Positions 24,790 through 33,787 of a stretch of 64,000 bases of DNA are shown here, in pieces (position 1 is the stretch's first letter; each line of letters opens with the position of its first letter). The translations under genes and the position numbers were made by a program. The notes beneath the pieces are model-generated. The model made no database searches, had not been told where the DNA came from, and worked only from the letters and a program-made list of their open reading frames with translations. The DNA is from an uncultured Pseudomonadales bacterium (GTDB taxonomy: Bacteria > Pseudomonadota > Gammaproteobacteria > Pseudomonadales > Azotimanducaceae): assembly GCA_958296405.1 (NCBI GenBank), contig OY282519.1, forward strand, positions 3,518,132 to 3,582,131, given 5' to 3'.

Positions 24790-27700
24790 ACAACCCGCTC
24801 ATCACCGCCGCGGTGCGCCGCACCCGCACCACGCTGCTGCTGTTGTTCGCGGTGCTGCTCGCGGGGACGGCAGCGCGCATCGCCATCCCCATGGAGTCCA
24901 ACCCGCGGGTGGAGGTGCCGTTCTTCACCATCACCATCATCCACCAAGGGATTTCCCCCGAAGACAGCGCCCGCCTGTTGGTGCTGCCCGTGGAGATCGA
25001 GCTGCGCACCGTGGAAGGCGTTGAGGAAGTGATGGCCTTCGCCTCAGAAGGCGTCGCCACGGTGCTGGTGGAGTTCGACGCAGACTACGACCTCGACATT
25101 GCCCTCTCAGACGTGCGCGAGGCCGTCGATCGCGCCAAGCCGGAGCTGCCCATCACGGCCGAGGAGCCGATCATCCTCGAGCAGAACACCGACGACTTCC
25201 CCATCCTGCAAGTGAGCGTGGTCGGCGATGACGCGCCGGAGCGGATGCTCTACAACATCGCCAAGGCCATCCAAGACGACATCGAGGCCATTCCAGACAT
25301 CTTGGAAGCGCGGCTGCAGGGGCACCGGGAAGAAGTGCTGGAAGTGGTCATCGAGCCAACGCAGCTAGACGCTTACGGGCTCACCAACGACCAGATCATC
25401 AACACGGTGCTGCGCAACAACCAGCTGATTCCGGCCGGCAGCATCGACACCGGCCAAGGGCGCATGTCGGTGAAGGTGCCGAGCGTCATCGAGACGGCGC
25501 CGGATCTCTTCGACCTGCCCATTGCCACCAACGGAGACTCGGTGGTGACGTTGGGCGACGTGGCCACCGTGCGCCGCACGTTCAAGGACCGCATGGGCCA
25601 TGCGCGCGTGAACGGCTTGCGCGCCATTTCCATCAACGCGGTGAAGCGCTCCACCGCCAACATCATTCATGCCATCGACCGGGTGAAGGCCGTGGTGGCC
25701 ACCCATCAAGCGAACCTGCCGCACCAGGTGGAGATCGTCTTCACGCAGGACCAAGGCCCCGAGGCGCGGCAAATGGTCGCCGAACTGGAGGGCAACATCG
25801 TCACGGCGCTGGCGTTGGTGATGACGCTGGTGGTGGCGGCGATGGGCTTCCGCAGCGGCCTCATCGTCGGCATCGGCATTCCGGTTTCGTTCCTGTTCGC
25901 GCTCATCTTCATCTACCTGTTTGGCTACTCATTCAACTTCATGACCATGTTCGGCATGTTGCTGGGCTTGGGGATGCTCATCGACGGCGCCATCGTGGTC
26001 ACCGAATATGCAGACCGGAAGATGGCTGAGGGCTACGACCCGCAGGCCGCCTACCTGCTCTCCGGCAAGCGCATGTTCTGGCCAGTCATCGCGTCCATCG
26101 CCACCACGCTGGCGGCGTTCCTGCCGCTCATGTTCTGGCCCGGCGTGGCTGGGAAGTTCATGCGCTACCTGCCGGTCACCGTGTTCACGGTGCTCACGGG
26201 TTCGCTGCTCTACGCCCTGATCTTCTGCCCGACCTTGGGCGCGTTGTTCGGTCGGCCCACTGGCTCGCAAGACGCGAAGCGGCGCAACCGGCTCGCGGTG
26301 CTGGAAAGCGGAGACCCGCTCACGTTGCCGGGCCTCACCGGCTGGTACGCGCGCCTCTTGTCCCTCGCCAGCCGCTACGCCGTCGTCACCATCAGCCTCA
26401 TCGGCGCCATGCTCGTGGCCTCGTTCTGGGCCTACGGCGAGTATGGCCGCGGCATGACCTTCTTCACCGACACGGACGCCGAATATGCCCGCGTGACGGT
26501 GCGGGCGCGGGGCAACCTCTCGGCAGACGAAGTGGACGCGCTGGTGGCGGAAGTGGAGCAGGAGATTCTCACCATCCCCGGCATTCAAGACGCCAACACA
26601 TGGACGAACGTGCCGGGCGGCGGCGGTGGCGTCTTCATGGGCTCCTCCCAAGCCAAGGACCGCATCGGCGTGATCTTCCTCGACCTGTTGGACCAAAGCG
26701 AGCGTGCGCTCAGAGGCAATGAGATCCTCGAACTGGTGCGCGAGCGGACGGCGCGGCTTGCCGGCATCCATGTCGAAGTTCAGCAGCAGGAGATGGGGCC
26801 GCCCATCGGCAAGCCGGTTCAGATTCAGTTCTCGGCCGCCCGCAAGGAGGCACTGCAGCCAGTGGTGGACCGGGTGCGCCGCTACATGGATGAGGAGGTG
26901 GCTGGCCTGCGAGACCTCGAGGACACCCGCTCGGTGCCGGGCGTGGAGTGGAACATCGGCGTCGACCGCGCCCGCGCGGCGCTGTACGGCGCCGACGTGT
27001 CGCTGGTGGGGCTGGCGGTGCAACTCGTCACCGCCGGCGTGAAGGTGGCGGAGTACCGGCCCGACGACGCCGACGAGCCCTTGGACATTCGCGTTCGCTA
27101 TCCGAGCGACGCGCGCGGCATCGCCGCCCTCGACGACTTGAAGATCGCCAGTGCGCAAGGGCTGGTGCCAATCTCCAATTTCGTCACCCGCGAGCCAGTG
27201 CCGAACGTGGACACCATCCAACGCATCGACGGCAAGGTGGTGGAGATCATCCGCGCCGAAGTGGCGCCCGGGGTGTTGGCAGACGACAAGGTGAAGGAAA
27301 TCAGCGCGTGGCTGGCGCGGCAGGATTTCGACCCGCGCGTCACCATCGATTTCCGCGGCGCCAACGAAGAGCAGGCCGATTCAATGGCCTTCATCAGCAT
27401 CGCTTTCACCCTGTCGCTGCTGTTGATGTTCATGCTGCTGGTGACGCAGTTCAACAGCTTCTACCAAGCTGCGCTGATTCTGGTGGCGGTGGTGATGTCC
27501 ACCGCTGGCGTGCTGCTTGGCTTGGTGGTGACGCAGATGCCGTTCAGCGCCATCCTCACCGGCGTGGGCGTGGTGGCCCTCGCCGGCATCGTGGTGAACA
27601 ACAACATCGTGCTCATCGACACCTACAACCACTTGCGGCGCGAACACCCAGAGCTGGACCACATCGCGTTGATCGCCCGCACCGGCGCGCAGCGGCTGCG

Positions 27701-28001
27701 TCCGGTGCTGCTCACCACAGTGACGACGGTGTGCGGCCTGCTGCCGCTGGCTTGCAACCTGTCCATCGACTTCATCAACCGCGAGGTGGTCTACAGCAGC
27801 CCGGTGTCGCGCTTCTGGGTGCCGCTGGCGCAAGCTGTGGTCTCTGGCCTCACTTTCGCCACCGTCCTCACCTTGGTGGCGACGCCGGCGATGTTGGCAT
27901 TGCCGCCACAACTCAAGCAGGCGGCGGCGTGGGCGCGCTCACGTCTGCCCAGTGTGAGGCCAGCGCCCACCGAGGCAGTCGCAGAAGCTGCCGGGGGCTG
28001 A
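24786..28001 (+). CDS. RND-family multidrug-type efflux pump (permease subunit)
   Basis: A 1071-residue inner-membrane pump of normal length. The first helix is TTLLLLFAVLLAGTAARIA; porter domain 1 follows (TITIIHQGISPEDSARLLVL). The helix bundle at 340-500 includes LLGLGMLIDGAIVVTEYADR, with the Asp expected in the proton relay. A second large periplasmic loop and the helix block LLMFMLLVTQFNSFYQAALI follow, then GVVALAGIVVNNNIVLIDTYN, which is typical of RND transporters. It would expel hydrophobic compounds using the proton gradient, together with the adaptor upstream. No outer-membrane partner is encoded next to it. It begins with GTG overlapping the adaptor stop. Confidence 0.92.
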   Translation: MNNPLITAAVRRTRTTLLLLFAVLLAGTAARIAIPMESNPRVEVPFFTITIIHQGISPEDSARLLVLPVEIELRTVEGVEEVMAFASEGVATVLVEFDADYDLDIALSDVREAVDRAKPELPITAEEPIILEQNTDDFPILQVSVVGDDAPERMLYNIAKAIQDDIEAIPDILEARLQGHREEVLEVVIEPTQLDAYGLTNDQIINTVLRNNQLIPAGSIDTGQGRMSVKVPSVIETAPDLFDLPIATNGDSVVTLGDVATVRRTFKDRMGHARVNGLRAISINAVKRSTANIIHAIDRVKAVVATHQANLPHQVEIVFTQDQGPEARQMVAELEGNIVTALALVMTLVVAAMGFRSGLIVGIGIPVSFLFALIFIYLFGYSFNFMTMFGMLLGLGMLIDGAIVVTEYADRKMAEGYDPQAAYLLSGKRMFWPVIASIATTLAAFLPLMFWPGVAGKFMRYLPVTVFTVLTGSLLYALIFCPTLGALFGRPTGSQDAKRRNRLAVLESGDPLTLPGLTGWYARLLSLASRYAVVTISLIGAMLVASFWAYGEYGRGMTFFTDTDAEYARVTVRARGNLSADEVDALVAEVEQEILTIPGIQDANTWTNVPGGGGGVFMGSSQAKDRIGVIFLDLLDQSERALRGNEILELVRERTARLAGIHVEVQQQEMGPPIGKPVQIQFSAARKEALQPVVDRVRRYMDEEVAGLRDLEDTRSVPGVEWNIGVDRARAALYGADVSLVGLAVQLVTAGVKVAEYRPDDADEPLDIRVRYPSDARGIAALDDLKIASAQGLVPISNFVTREPVPNVDTIQRIDGKVVEIIRAEVAPGVLADDKVKEISAWLARQDFDPRVTIDFRGANEEQADSMAFISIAFTLSLLLMFMLLVTQFNSFYQAALILVAVVMSTAGVLLGLVVTQMPFSAILTGVGVVALAGIVVNNNIVLIDTYNHLRREHPELDHIALIARTGAQRLRPVLLTTVTTVCGLLPLACNLSIDFINREVVYSSPVSRFWVPLAQAVVSGLTFATVLTLVATPAMLALPPQLKQAAAWARSRLPSVRPAPTEAVAEAAGG

Positions 28002-28208
28002 TTGATTGCCCAATCCGGGGGCAGGCCACCGCAAGCATTGACCGGCACCGAGTAGAGTGAGTCCGCATCCGACCGGCTACTCATTGAAGCGGACCTCGCC
28101 TTCCCAAGCGGCGCCCGCCAACGCCGTCGGCTGCGTTCGCCGCGGTTTCCCTTCCGCGCACGCTCAGTTAGGCTGCCGTCATTCCAAATGGGATTAGAAG
28201 GAGGCGGC

Positions 28209-29156
28209 ATGGCGCTGTCGCTCGGGGTTCACGTTGGTCAGCAGAACATGCCCATGGCCGAGCTGCGCGCCCTGTGGCGCCATCTCGACGCAGCGCAGGT
28301 GGATTGGATTTCCGCTTGGGACCACTTCTACGAGGCGCCGCCGAAAGGCGGCACGGAGCCACACTTTGAGGCCCTCGCCACTCTCGGCGCGCTCGCCGCG
28401 GAAACCCGCCATGCCCGCATCGGCTGCCTCGTCTTCTATGTGGGCTATCGCAACCCCGCCCTGCTCGCCAAGGCCGCGACCACCCTAGACCACATCTGCG
28501 GCGGGCGCTTCGAGCTTGGCTTGGGCGCCGGCTGGCACATCTGGGAAGCGTCGGCCTATGGCTATCCGTTCCCGGACGTGGGCACCCGCCTCGACATGCT
28601 CGACGAAGCCGCGGAGATCATCCGCCGCATGCTCACCGAAGACCGGGTCACCTTCTCTGGCATGCACTTCCAGACGGACGACGCTTCCTGCCTGCCCAAG
28701 CCAGTGCAGGCGCGGCTGCCCATCTGGGTTGGCGGCTTGGGCGAACGGCGCACGTTGGAAATCGCCGCGCGCCGCGCCGATGGTTGGAACGCAGCCTACG
28801 TGAGCCCCGCCGAGTTCACCCGCTTGAACAAGGTGCTCGACCATTGGTGCGAAGTGGATGAGCGCGACCCCGCTGCGGTGCGCCGCGGCGTCAACTTGGT
28901 GTTTGCGATGGCCATGGACGAAGCCGGCGTCGCCGCCGAGCGCGAACGCCTCGGCGCCGAGTGGGGCGCGAACGCGGAACGCATCATCGACGGCAGTGTG
29001 CTCTGCACCCCCGACGCCGCCGTGGAACGGGTATTGGAATACGTCGCGGCTGGGGCGCAGGAGGTGAACATCGCGCTGCGCGCGCCTTGGAACGCGGAAG
29101 CCTTGGACGCCTACCTCGAAGTGGCCATGCCGGCAATTCGCCGCGAAGCAGCGTAG
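28209..29156 (+). CDS. luciferase-like monooxygenase (LLM class, possibly F420-dependent)
   Basis: A 315-residue TIM-barrel flavin enzyme. LSLGVHVGQQ and DWISAWDHFYE come first, followed by RIGCLVFYVGYRNPALLAKA and the clear family block LDHICGGRFELGLGAGWH. RLPIWVGGLGERRTLEIAAR and ADGWNA complete the fold. The sequence around GAGWHxxE is typical of LLM oxidoreductases that use FMN or coenzyme F420. ATG 28209 follows AAGGAGG. It is convergent with the lyase gene 62 bp downstream. Which cofactor is used cannot be told by eye. Confidence 0.85.
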   Translation: MALSLGVHVGQQNMPMAELRALWRHLDAAQVDWISAWDHFYEAPPKGGTEPHFEALATLGALAAETRHARIGCLVFYVGYRNPALLAKAATTLDHICGGRFELGLGAGWHIWEASAYGYPFPDVGTRLDMLDEAAEIIRRMLTEDRVTFSGMHFQTDDASCLPKPVQARLPIWVGGLGERRTLEIAARRADGWNAAYVSPAEFTRLNKVLDHWCEVDERDPAAVRRGVNLVFAMAMDEAGVAAERERLGAEWGANAERIIDGSVLCTPDAAVERVLEYVAAGAQEVNIALRAPWNAEALDAYLEVAMPAIRREAA

Positions 29157-29217
29157 GCGCACGGCCCTTGCCGCCGCGGGTGGACGTCGGCGTTCGCCCG
29201 CACCGCCCGCGCTGCCG

Positions 29218-30081
29218 TCACCCGTCCCCGCGGGCAGCGATCGCCGCCGCAAAGGCCAACGCGCGTTCTGCCTCTTCGACGTGCATGTTCTCCACCAGCC
29301 GCCCGTCCACTTCCACGACGCCGCGGCCGGCCGCCCGCGCCGCTTCCCAAGCGGCTTTGGCCCGACGCGCGAAGGCGATCTCTTCCGGCGTTGGCGCAAA
29401 CACCTCGTTGGCCACCGGCACTTGGGTGGGATGGATGAGCGTCTTGCCGTCGAAGCCAAGGTCCCGACCTTGCTCGCAGGCGGCGCGAAAACCTTCCATG
29501 TCGCGAAACTCCAAATGAACGCCATCCAGGATTTCCTTGCCGGCCGCACGCGCCGCAATCACGCAGCGCTGCAGCGCATAGGTGACGCCGGCACGGTCGG
29601 CGCGGTGGCGGCCGCGCAACGCACTCACCAAATCGCTCGTGCCCATCGCCAGCACCGTCAAGCGCTCGGTGGCGGCCGCCAAGGCATCGACATTGCGCAC
29701 GCCCAACGGCGTTTCCACCAATATCCAGACCGCGCGCGCCGCGCCGCCGGCGGCATCCACCCGCGCCACGATCTCGCCCATTTGAGCCACCGTCTCCACC
29801 TTCGGGAACAACAGCGCCGCCACCGGCAGTTCGGCCATGGCGGCGACGTCCCCGTGCCCCCACTCCGTGGCCAAGCCGTTCACCCGCACCACCAGCTCCC
29901 GATGGCCATAGCCGCCGGCGCGCACCACGCCGGCCACCCGCTCGCGGGCATTCACCTTCTCCTCGGGCGCCACGGCGTCTTCCAAATCGAATACCAGCGC
30001 GTCGCAGTCGATGTCGCGGGCCTTCTCAAGCGCCCGCGCATTGGCGCCCGGCACATAGAGGACTGAGCGGCGTGGCGTCAT
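29218..30081 (-). CDS. HpcH/HpaI-type CoA ester lyase (citrate lyase beta-like)
   Basis: A 287-residue protein with the CitE-like pattern: MTPRRSVLYVPGANARALEKA, the metal-binding ALVFDLEDAVAPEEK, ELVVRVNG, LLFPKVET, ILVETPLGVRN and FDGKTLIHPTQV near the end. These residues build the TIM barrel that cleaves or forms malyl-CoA, citramalyl-CoA or related esters with Mg2+. Absence of citrate lyase alpha and gamma genes argues for a free-standing CoA ester lyase. The start is ATG 30081. Confidence 0.87.
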   Translation of the reverse strand: MTPRRSVLYVPGANARALEKARDIDCDALVFDLEDAVAPEEKVNARERVAGVVRAGGYGHRELVVRVNGLATEWGHGDVAAMAELPVAALLFPKVETVAQMGEIVARVDAAGGAARAVWILVETPLGVRNVDALAAATERLTVLAMGTSDLVSALRGRHRADRAGVTYALQRCVIAARAAGKEILDGVHLEFRDMEGFRAACEQGRDLGFDGKTLIHPTQVPVANEVFAPTPEEIAFARRAKAAWEAARAAGRGVVEVDGRLVENMHVEEAERALAFAAAIAARGDG

Positions 30082-30129
30082 GCGCGGCGCTGTTCGTTGC
30101 GGGGCGGGGCCTAGGACGACCCGGTTGGC

Positions 30130-30591
30130 TTAGGGCGTGGTCTGGGGGACTTGGCGCTGCGCTGGGGAGCGCCGCGGCGCGAAGCGGGCGATGATGCGCG
30201 AGGGCAGGCGCCACAAACGCTGCCCCGAGACGCCACGCGCGGCCTCAGTTCCCGGCTCAGCCTTCATGCGGGCGCTGAACTCGGCCAACGCGGGAATCAT
30301 GCAGAAGGCTGCCACCAGCAAGTTGGTGCTTGAATGGCCTTGGAAAATCCAATCGCCGCGCAGATGCGGCGCAATTTGGAAGAACAGGGAGAAGTAGCAG
30401 AACATGGCGGCGGTGGCGGCGGCGGCGCAGACCCACACGACCCAAACGGGCATGCGCGGTTTGAGCGTGGACAGTGCGATGAGCGACCCTGCGGCGTACA
30501 CGGGCAGCCAGATTTCCCAATCGCGCTCGCCAACCTGATTGAAGGCGATGACTAACAGGGCCATCCCGGCCATTCCGTTCACAAATCGCAT
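30130..30591 (-). CDS. predicted small integral membrane protein, unknown function
   Basis: A 153-residue protein with four likely membrane helices: GMAGMALLVIAF, LPVYAAGSLIALSTL, VVWVCAAAATAAMFCYFSLF and STNLLVAAFCMIPALAEF. A basic, Pro-rich cytoplasmic tail rich in Arg follows. ATG 30591 with GGAG close upstream is preferred to a longer start at 30657. I do not recognise the family. It lies 48 bp upstream of the CoA ester lyase on the same strand, so they may share a transcript. Confidence 0.6.
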   Translation of the reverse strand: MRFVNGMAGMALLVIAFNQVGERDWEIWLPVYAAGSLIALSTLKPRMPVWVVWVCAAAATAAMFCYFSLFFQIAPHLRGDWIFQGHSSTNLLVAAFCMIPALAEFSARMKAEPGTEAARGVSGQRLWRLPSRIIARFAPRRSPAQRQVPQTTP

Positions 30592-30867
30592 GTGCTCCAG
30601 CCCGCTCCCGCGTCCGCTCGCCGGAGTAATAGTCCTGTAACAGTTGGCACTATTCAAGCGTTTTTACATCCAGTGACAAGCGATTCGCCGGCTTGACGGC
30701 CTCTTAGATCAAACCGGCATAAAGGGTGCGATCTGCTAGCACCAATCGCGTCGATCGAGGCCGCCGCCCCGCAAAACGGGCTGCAGATCGCGTAAGCCGC
30801 CCCAAGGTGAGGTGACGCTCGGTCAGGGTGCGCCAGCCACCGCGGCGGCGGAACGCCCAGTGCCCGA

Positions 30868-31410
30868 TCAGAACCCGGGCACCCCTGCGTCCCGCTGCAC
30901 GCCCAGCGCGTTGAGGCCCATCGCGAGCATGTTGTATTGCCCCACGGTGAAGATGAGATCCATCATCTGGCGCGTGTCGTAGCGGGCGGCGAGGCCGCTC
31001 CAAGTGGCGTCGGACAGCATCGCGTCGGCGAACAACTCGTCGGTGGCGCGCAACAGCAGCGCATCCCGCGGATCGATGCCAGGCGCTTCGGGGCCCAACC
31101 GCGCCGCCTCGATGTCGGCGTCCGTCATGCCTTCTCGGCGGGCAATGAGCACATGCTGGCCCCATTCGTAATCCGAGCGCGCGTTCCACGCCGTGCGCAG
31201 GATGAGCAACTCCCGGTCGCGCACGGACAGCGTCGATTTGCCCAATATGTGGTTGGCGAAGACGAGCCAGCGCCGGAACAGATTCTGGTGATGGATGAGC
31301 GTCTTGAAGACGTTCAACGGCTGCCCCTCAAAGCGCTGCATCAATTCCGCTTGGTCGGCGTCCCACTCGGCCGGCTCGGCCGGCGCGATGCGCGGTGCTG
31401 ACAATCTCAT
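30868..31410 (-). CDS. carboxymuconolactone decarboxylase family protein
   Basis: A 180-residue all-helical protein of the CMD/AhpD superfamily: LFRRWLVFANHILGKSTLS, RDRELLILRTAWNARSDYEW followed by GQHVLIARREGMTD, and near the end MDLIFTVGQYNMLAMGLNALG. The conserved Glu, Trp and His of the CMD signature are present, but the CxxC pair of AhpD is missing. It is therefore more likely a decarboxylase-like or unknown enzyme than an alkylhydroperoxidase. Ribosome site AGGAGGAG is strong. It diverges from the enoyl-CoA hydratase gene. Confidence 0.83.
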   Translation of the reverse strand: MRLSAPRIAPAEPAEWDADQAELMQRFEGQPLNVFKTLIHHQNLFRRWLVFANHILGKSTLSVRDRELLILRTAWNARSDYEWGQHVLIARREGMTDADIEAARLGPEAPGIDPRDALLLRATDELFADAMLSDATWSGLAARYDTRQMMDLIFTVGQYNMLAMGLNALGVQRDAGVPGF

Positions 31411-31451
31411 TCCATGCTCCTCCTCTAGTTGATGCGCTGAAGCGAAGGCCC

Positions 31452-31473
31452 GCGCCCGCCCTCGGGCGGGCGC
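31452..31473. repeat. 9-bp GC hairpin between divergent genes
   Basis: GCGCCCGCC and GGCGGGCGC flank a CTCG loop in the 120-bp space between the CMD-family and hydratase starts. A possible -10 TACTAT (31494-31499) for the hydratase lies just after it. It may be an operator or a structured untranslated element. Confidence 0.5.
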
Positions 31474-31530
31474 TCCGCAGTGTCGAAAGGGCCTACTATA
31501 GACAAATCATCACCGATTCGGGCACCCGCC

Positions 31531-32295
31531 ATGAGCGTCAAGCAGGAGAAGCACGGCGATCTTGTCATCGTCACCATCGACCGTCCCGAGGTGCGCAACG
31601 CCGTGGACCACGACACGGCGCGCGGGCTGTTGGAGGCATTCCGGGCCTTCGACGCCAACAAGCAGCAGCGCGCCGCGGTGCTCACGGGCGCCGACGGCAC
31701 CTTCTGCGCCGGGGCAGACCTCAAGGCGGTGGCGGAAGGCCGCGGCAACCGCGTCACCCTTGATGGCGACGGCCCGCTGGGGCCGACCCGGATGCTGTTG
31801 AACAAGCCAGTCATCGCGGCGGTGGAGGGCCATGCAGTGGCCGGCGGCCTGGAACTCGCACTGTGGTGCGACTTGCGCGTCGCCGCGCAGGACGCGGTGT
31901 TCGGCGTCTACTGCCGGCGGTGGGGCGTGCCGTTGGTGGATGGCGGAACGGTGCGCCTGCCGCGCCTCATCGGCCAGAGCCACGCGCTGGACATGATCCT
32001 CACCGGGCGTGGCGTGTCGGGCGATGAAGCCCTCGCCATGGGCCTTGCCAACCGGCTCACGCCGCCCGGCGAAGCGCTGCATGGCGCGGTCGAGCTCGCC
32101 GAACGGCTGACGCGCTTTCCGCAGCGCTGCATGTTGAGCGACCGTCGCTCCACCATCACGCAGTGGGGCCGCGGCCTGGACGAAGCCCTGCAGCAGGAAA
32201 CGCTGCTGGGGCGGGAAACGATCAAATCCGGCGAGACGGTGGCGGGCGCGGCGCGCTTCAACGCCGGCGCCGGCCGCCACGGCGAGGGCGTCTGA
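31531..32295 (+). CDS. enoyl-CoA hydratase/isomerase (crotonase) family protein
   Basis: A 254-residue crotonase: IVTIDRPEVRNAVDHDT, oxyanion-hole segment GTFCAGADLKAV, second oxyanion-hole segment AVEGHAVAGGLELALWCDLR, and FGVYCRRWGVPLVDGGTVRLPR. The VxGGxxxLPR-like end matches hydratases that act on 2-enoyl-CoA, though the catalytic Glu positions cannot be assigned surely by eye. ATG 31531 is chosen; a GTG at 31480 would put the -10-like TACTAT inside the gene. It would hydrate acyl-CoA intermediates in beta-oxidation or a side pathway. Confidence 0.85.
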   Translation: MSVKQEKHGDLVIVTIDRPEVRNAVDHDTARGLLEAFRAFDANKQQRAAVLTGADGTFCAGADLKAVAEGRGNRVTLDGDGPLGPTRMLLNKPVIAAVEGHAVAGGLELALWCDLRVAAQDAVFGVYCRRWGVPLVDGGTVRLPRLIGQSHALDMILTGRGVSGDEALAMGLANRLTPPGEALHGAVELAERLTRFPQRCMLSDRRSTITQWGRGLDEALQQETLLGRETIKSGETVAGAARFNAGAGRHGEGV

Positions 32296-32328
32296 CGCAC
32301 GGCGATAGACCAGCGCCCTGCCCCGCTT

Positions 32329-33537
32329 TCACTCCAAGGTTTGCGCCGCGTAGCCGGCGCTTGCGAGCGCCCGCAGCACCACATCCGCCTGCTCTTCGCC
32401 GCGCATCCGCAAGGTGACGTCCACCAGCGACACGCTCACGGACGCCGCTCCGAAGGCGCGTTGATGGACAATCTCGATGATGTTGCTGTCGAGCTCGCCG
32501 AGGATCGCCGTCATCGCGGACAGGGAACCGGGCACATCCGGCAACTCCACCCGCAGCCGCACCAGCCGGCGACGCCGCACCAAGCCGCGCTGCAAGAGCG
32601 ACGACAGCGTCATCATGTCGATGTTGCCGCCAGACACCACCACCGCGACGTTCCTGCCCAAGAAGCGTTCGCGGTGCTTGAACACCGCCGCAAGCGCCGC
32701 CGCCCCGGCGCCCTCCGCAACCGTCTTTTCGACTTCGAGCAGCGTGAACACCGCAGATTCGATCTCCTCCTCAGACACGGTGACCATGTCGTCCACCCAA
32801 CGTTGGATCATGCCCAAGGTGAGGGCCGAGGGAGATTTCACCGCGATGCCCTCCGCCACGGTGCCGAACGCCGCGGCTGGGCGGCCGACGCTGCCGTGAA
32901 AGCGCTCGCACACCGCCGCGAACCGTTCTGCCTGCGCCCCGATGACTTGGATGTGCGGCACGGTGGACTTTGCGGCAAGGCTCGTGCCCGCGATGAGGCC
33001 ACCGCCGCCGACGGGGACGACGAGCGCATCCACTTCTGGGGCATCCGCCGTGATCTCAAGCCCCACGGTGCCTTGCCCCGCCACCACCGCTGGATCGTCG
33101 AACGGATGGATCAGCGTGAGGTGGCGCTCCGCGGCGAGCTGCTGCGTGAACCCCAAGGTTGCGTCGAAGGTGGCACCTTCGAGCAGCACTTCGGCGCCAA
33201 AGACGCGGGTCTGCTCCACCTTGGGGTTGGGGGTGTGACGCGGCATCACGATGACCGTGGGCACGCCGAGCCGTTGACCATGATAGGCAAGCGCCTGGGC
33301 ATGGTTGCCGGCCGACATCGCGACGACGCCGCCGGCGCGCTGTGCCGCGGTCATCGTCAACAGGCGATTCAGCGCCCCACGCTCCTTGAAAGAGGCCGTG
33401 AATTGCTGGTTCTCGAACTTGAGGAAGACGTTGACGCCGGTAAGCGCCGAGAGCGTCTCCGACTTGGCGAGCGACGTGCGGGCGACGCTGCCCTCAATGC
33501 GCTGCGCGGCAGCAAGGATGTCGGCGAAGGCAATCAT
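32329..33537 (-). CDS. ilvA: threonine ammonia-lyase (biosynthetic/catabolic threonine dehydratase)
   Basis: A 402-residue PLP enzyme. FENQQFTASFKERGA contains the Schiff-base Lys51; VVAMSAGNHAQALAYHG and the phosphate-binding VPVGGGGLIAG follow. The C-terminal ~80 residues are an ACT domain (RVELPDVPGSLSAMTAILG), which senses amino acids. One ACT domain and this length match the ~400-residue IlvA/TdcB-like class with a single regulatory domain, rather than the 500-residue E. coli IlvA. It converts threonine to 2-oxobutanoate and ammonia. ATG 33537 is chosen over an upstream start at 33696 that adds an atypical tail. Confidence 0.88.
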   Translation of the reverse strand: MIAFADILAAAQRIEGSVARTSLAKSETLSALTGVNVFLKFENQQFTASFKERGALNRLLTMTAAQRAGGVVAMSAGNHAQALAYHGQRLGVPTVIVMPRHTPNPKVEQTRVFGAEVLLEGATFDATLGFTQQLAAERHLTLIHPFDDPAVVAGQGTVGLEITADAPEVDALVVPVGGGGLIAGTSLAAKSTVPHIQVIGAQAERFAAVCERFHGSVGRPAAAFGTVAEGIAVKSPSALTLGMIQRWVDDMVTVSEEEIESAVFTLLEVEKTVAEGAGAAALAAVFKHRERFLGRNVAVVVSGGNIDMMTLSSLLQRGLVRRRRLVRLRVELPDVPGSLSAMTAILGELDSNIIEIVHQRAFGAASVSVSLVDVTLRMRGEEQADVVLRALASAGYAAQTLE

Positions 33538-33787
33538 GGGACTGGCCTTCCGACTGGAGCCCCTGCCTGCAAACTTTTGTGCATCGCGCTCGCCTCGGCG
33601 CACCGTCGCGCCCTCGGCAATCGCCCCCGCAGGCGTGTCAACGCCCGCGCTTGTGAGCGCCTTTGGAGCGCCGCCCTCGCTGACAGGCAGGGGCATCGTG
33701 GCTCGTCGCCGCCATTTTACCGCGCATTCCTATACGGACACGGTGCCTTGCGGATTCCGCCACCCCCAGCGCCCACCACGCCGAGCG

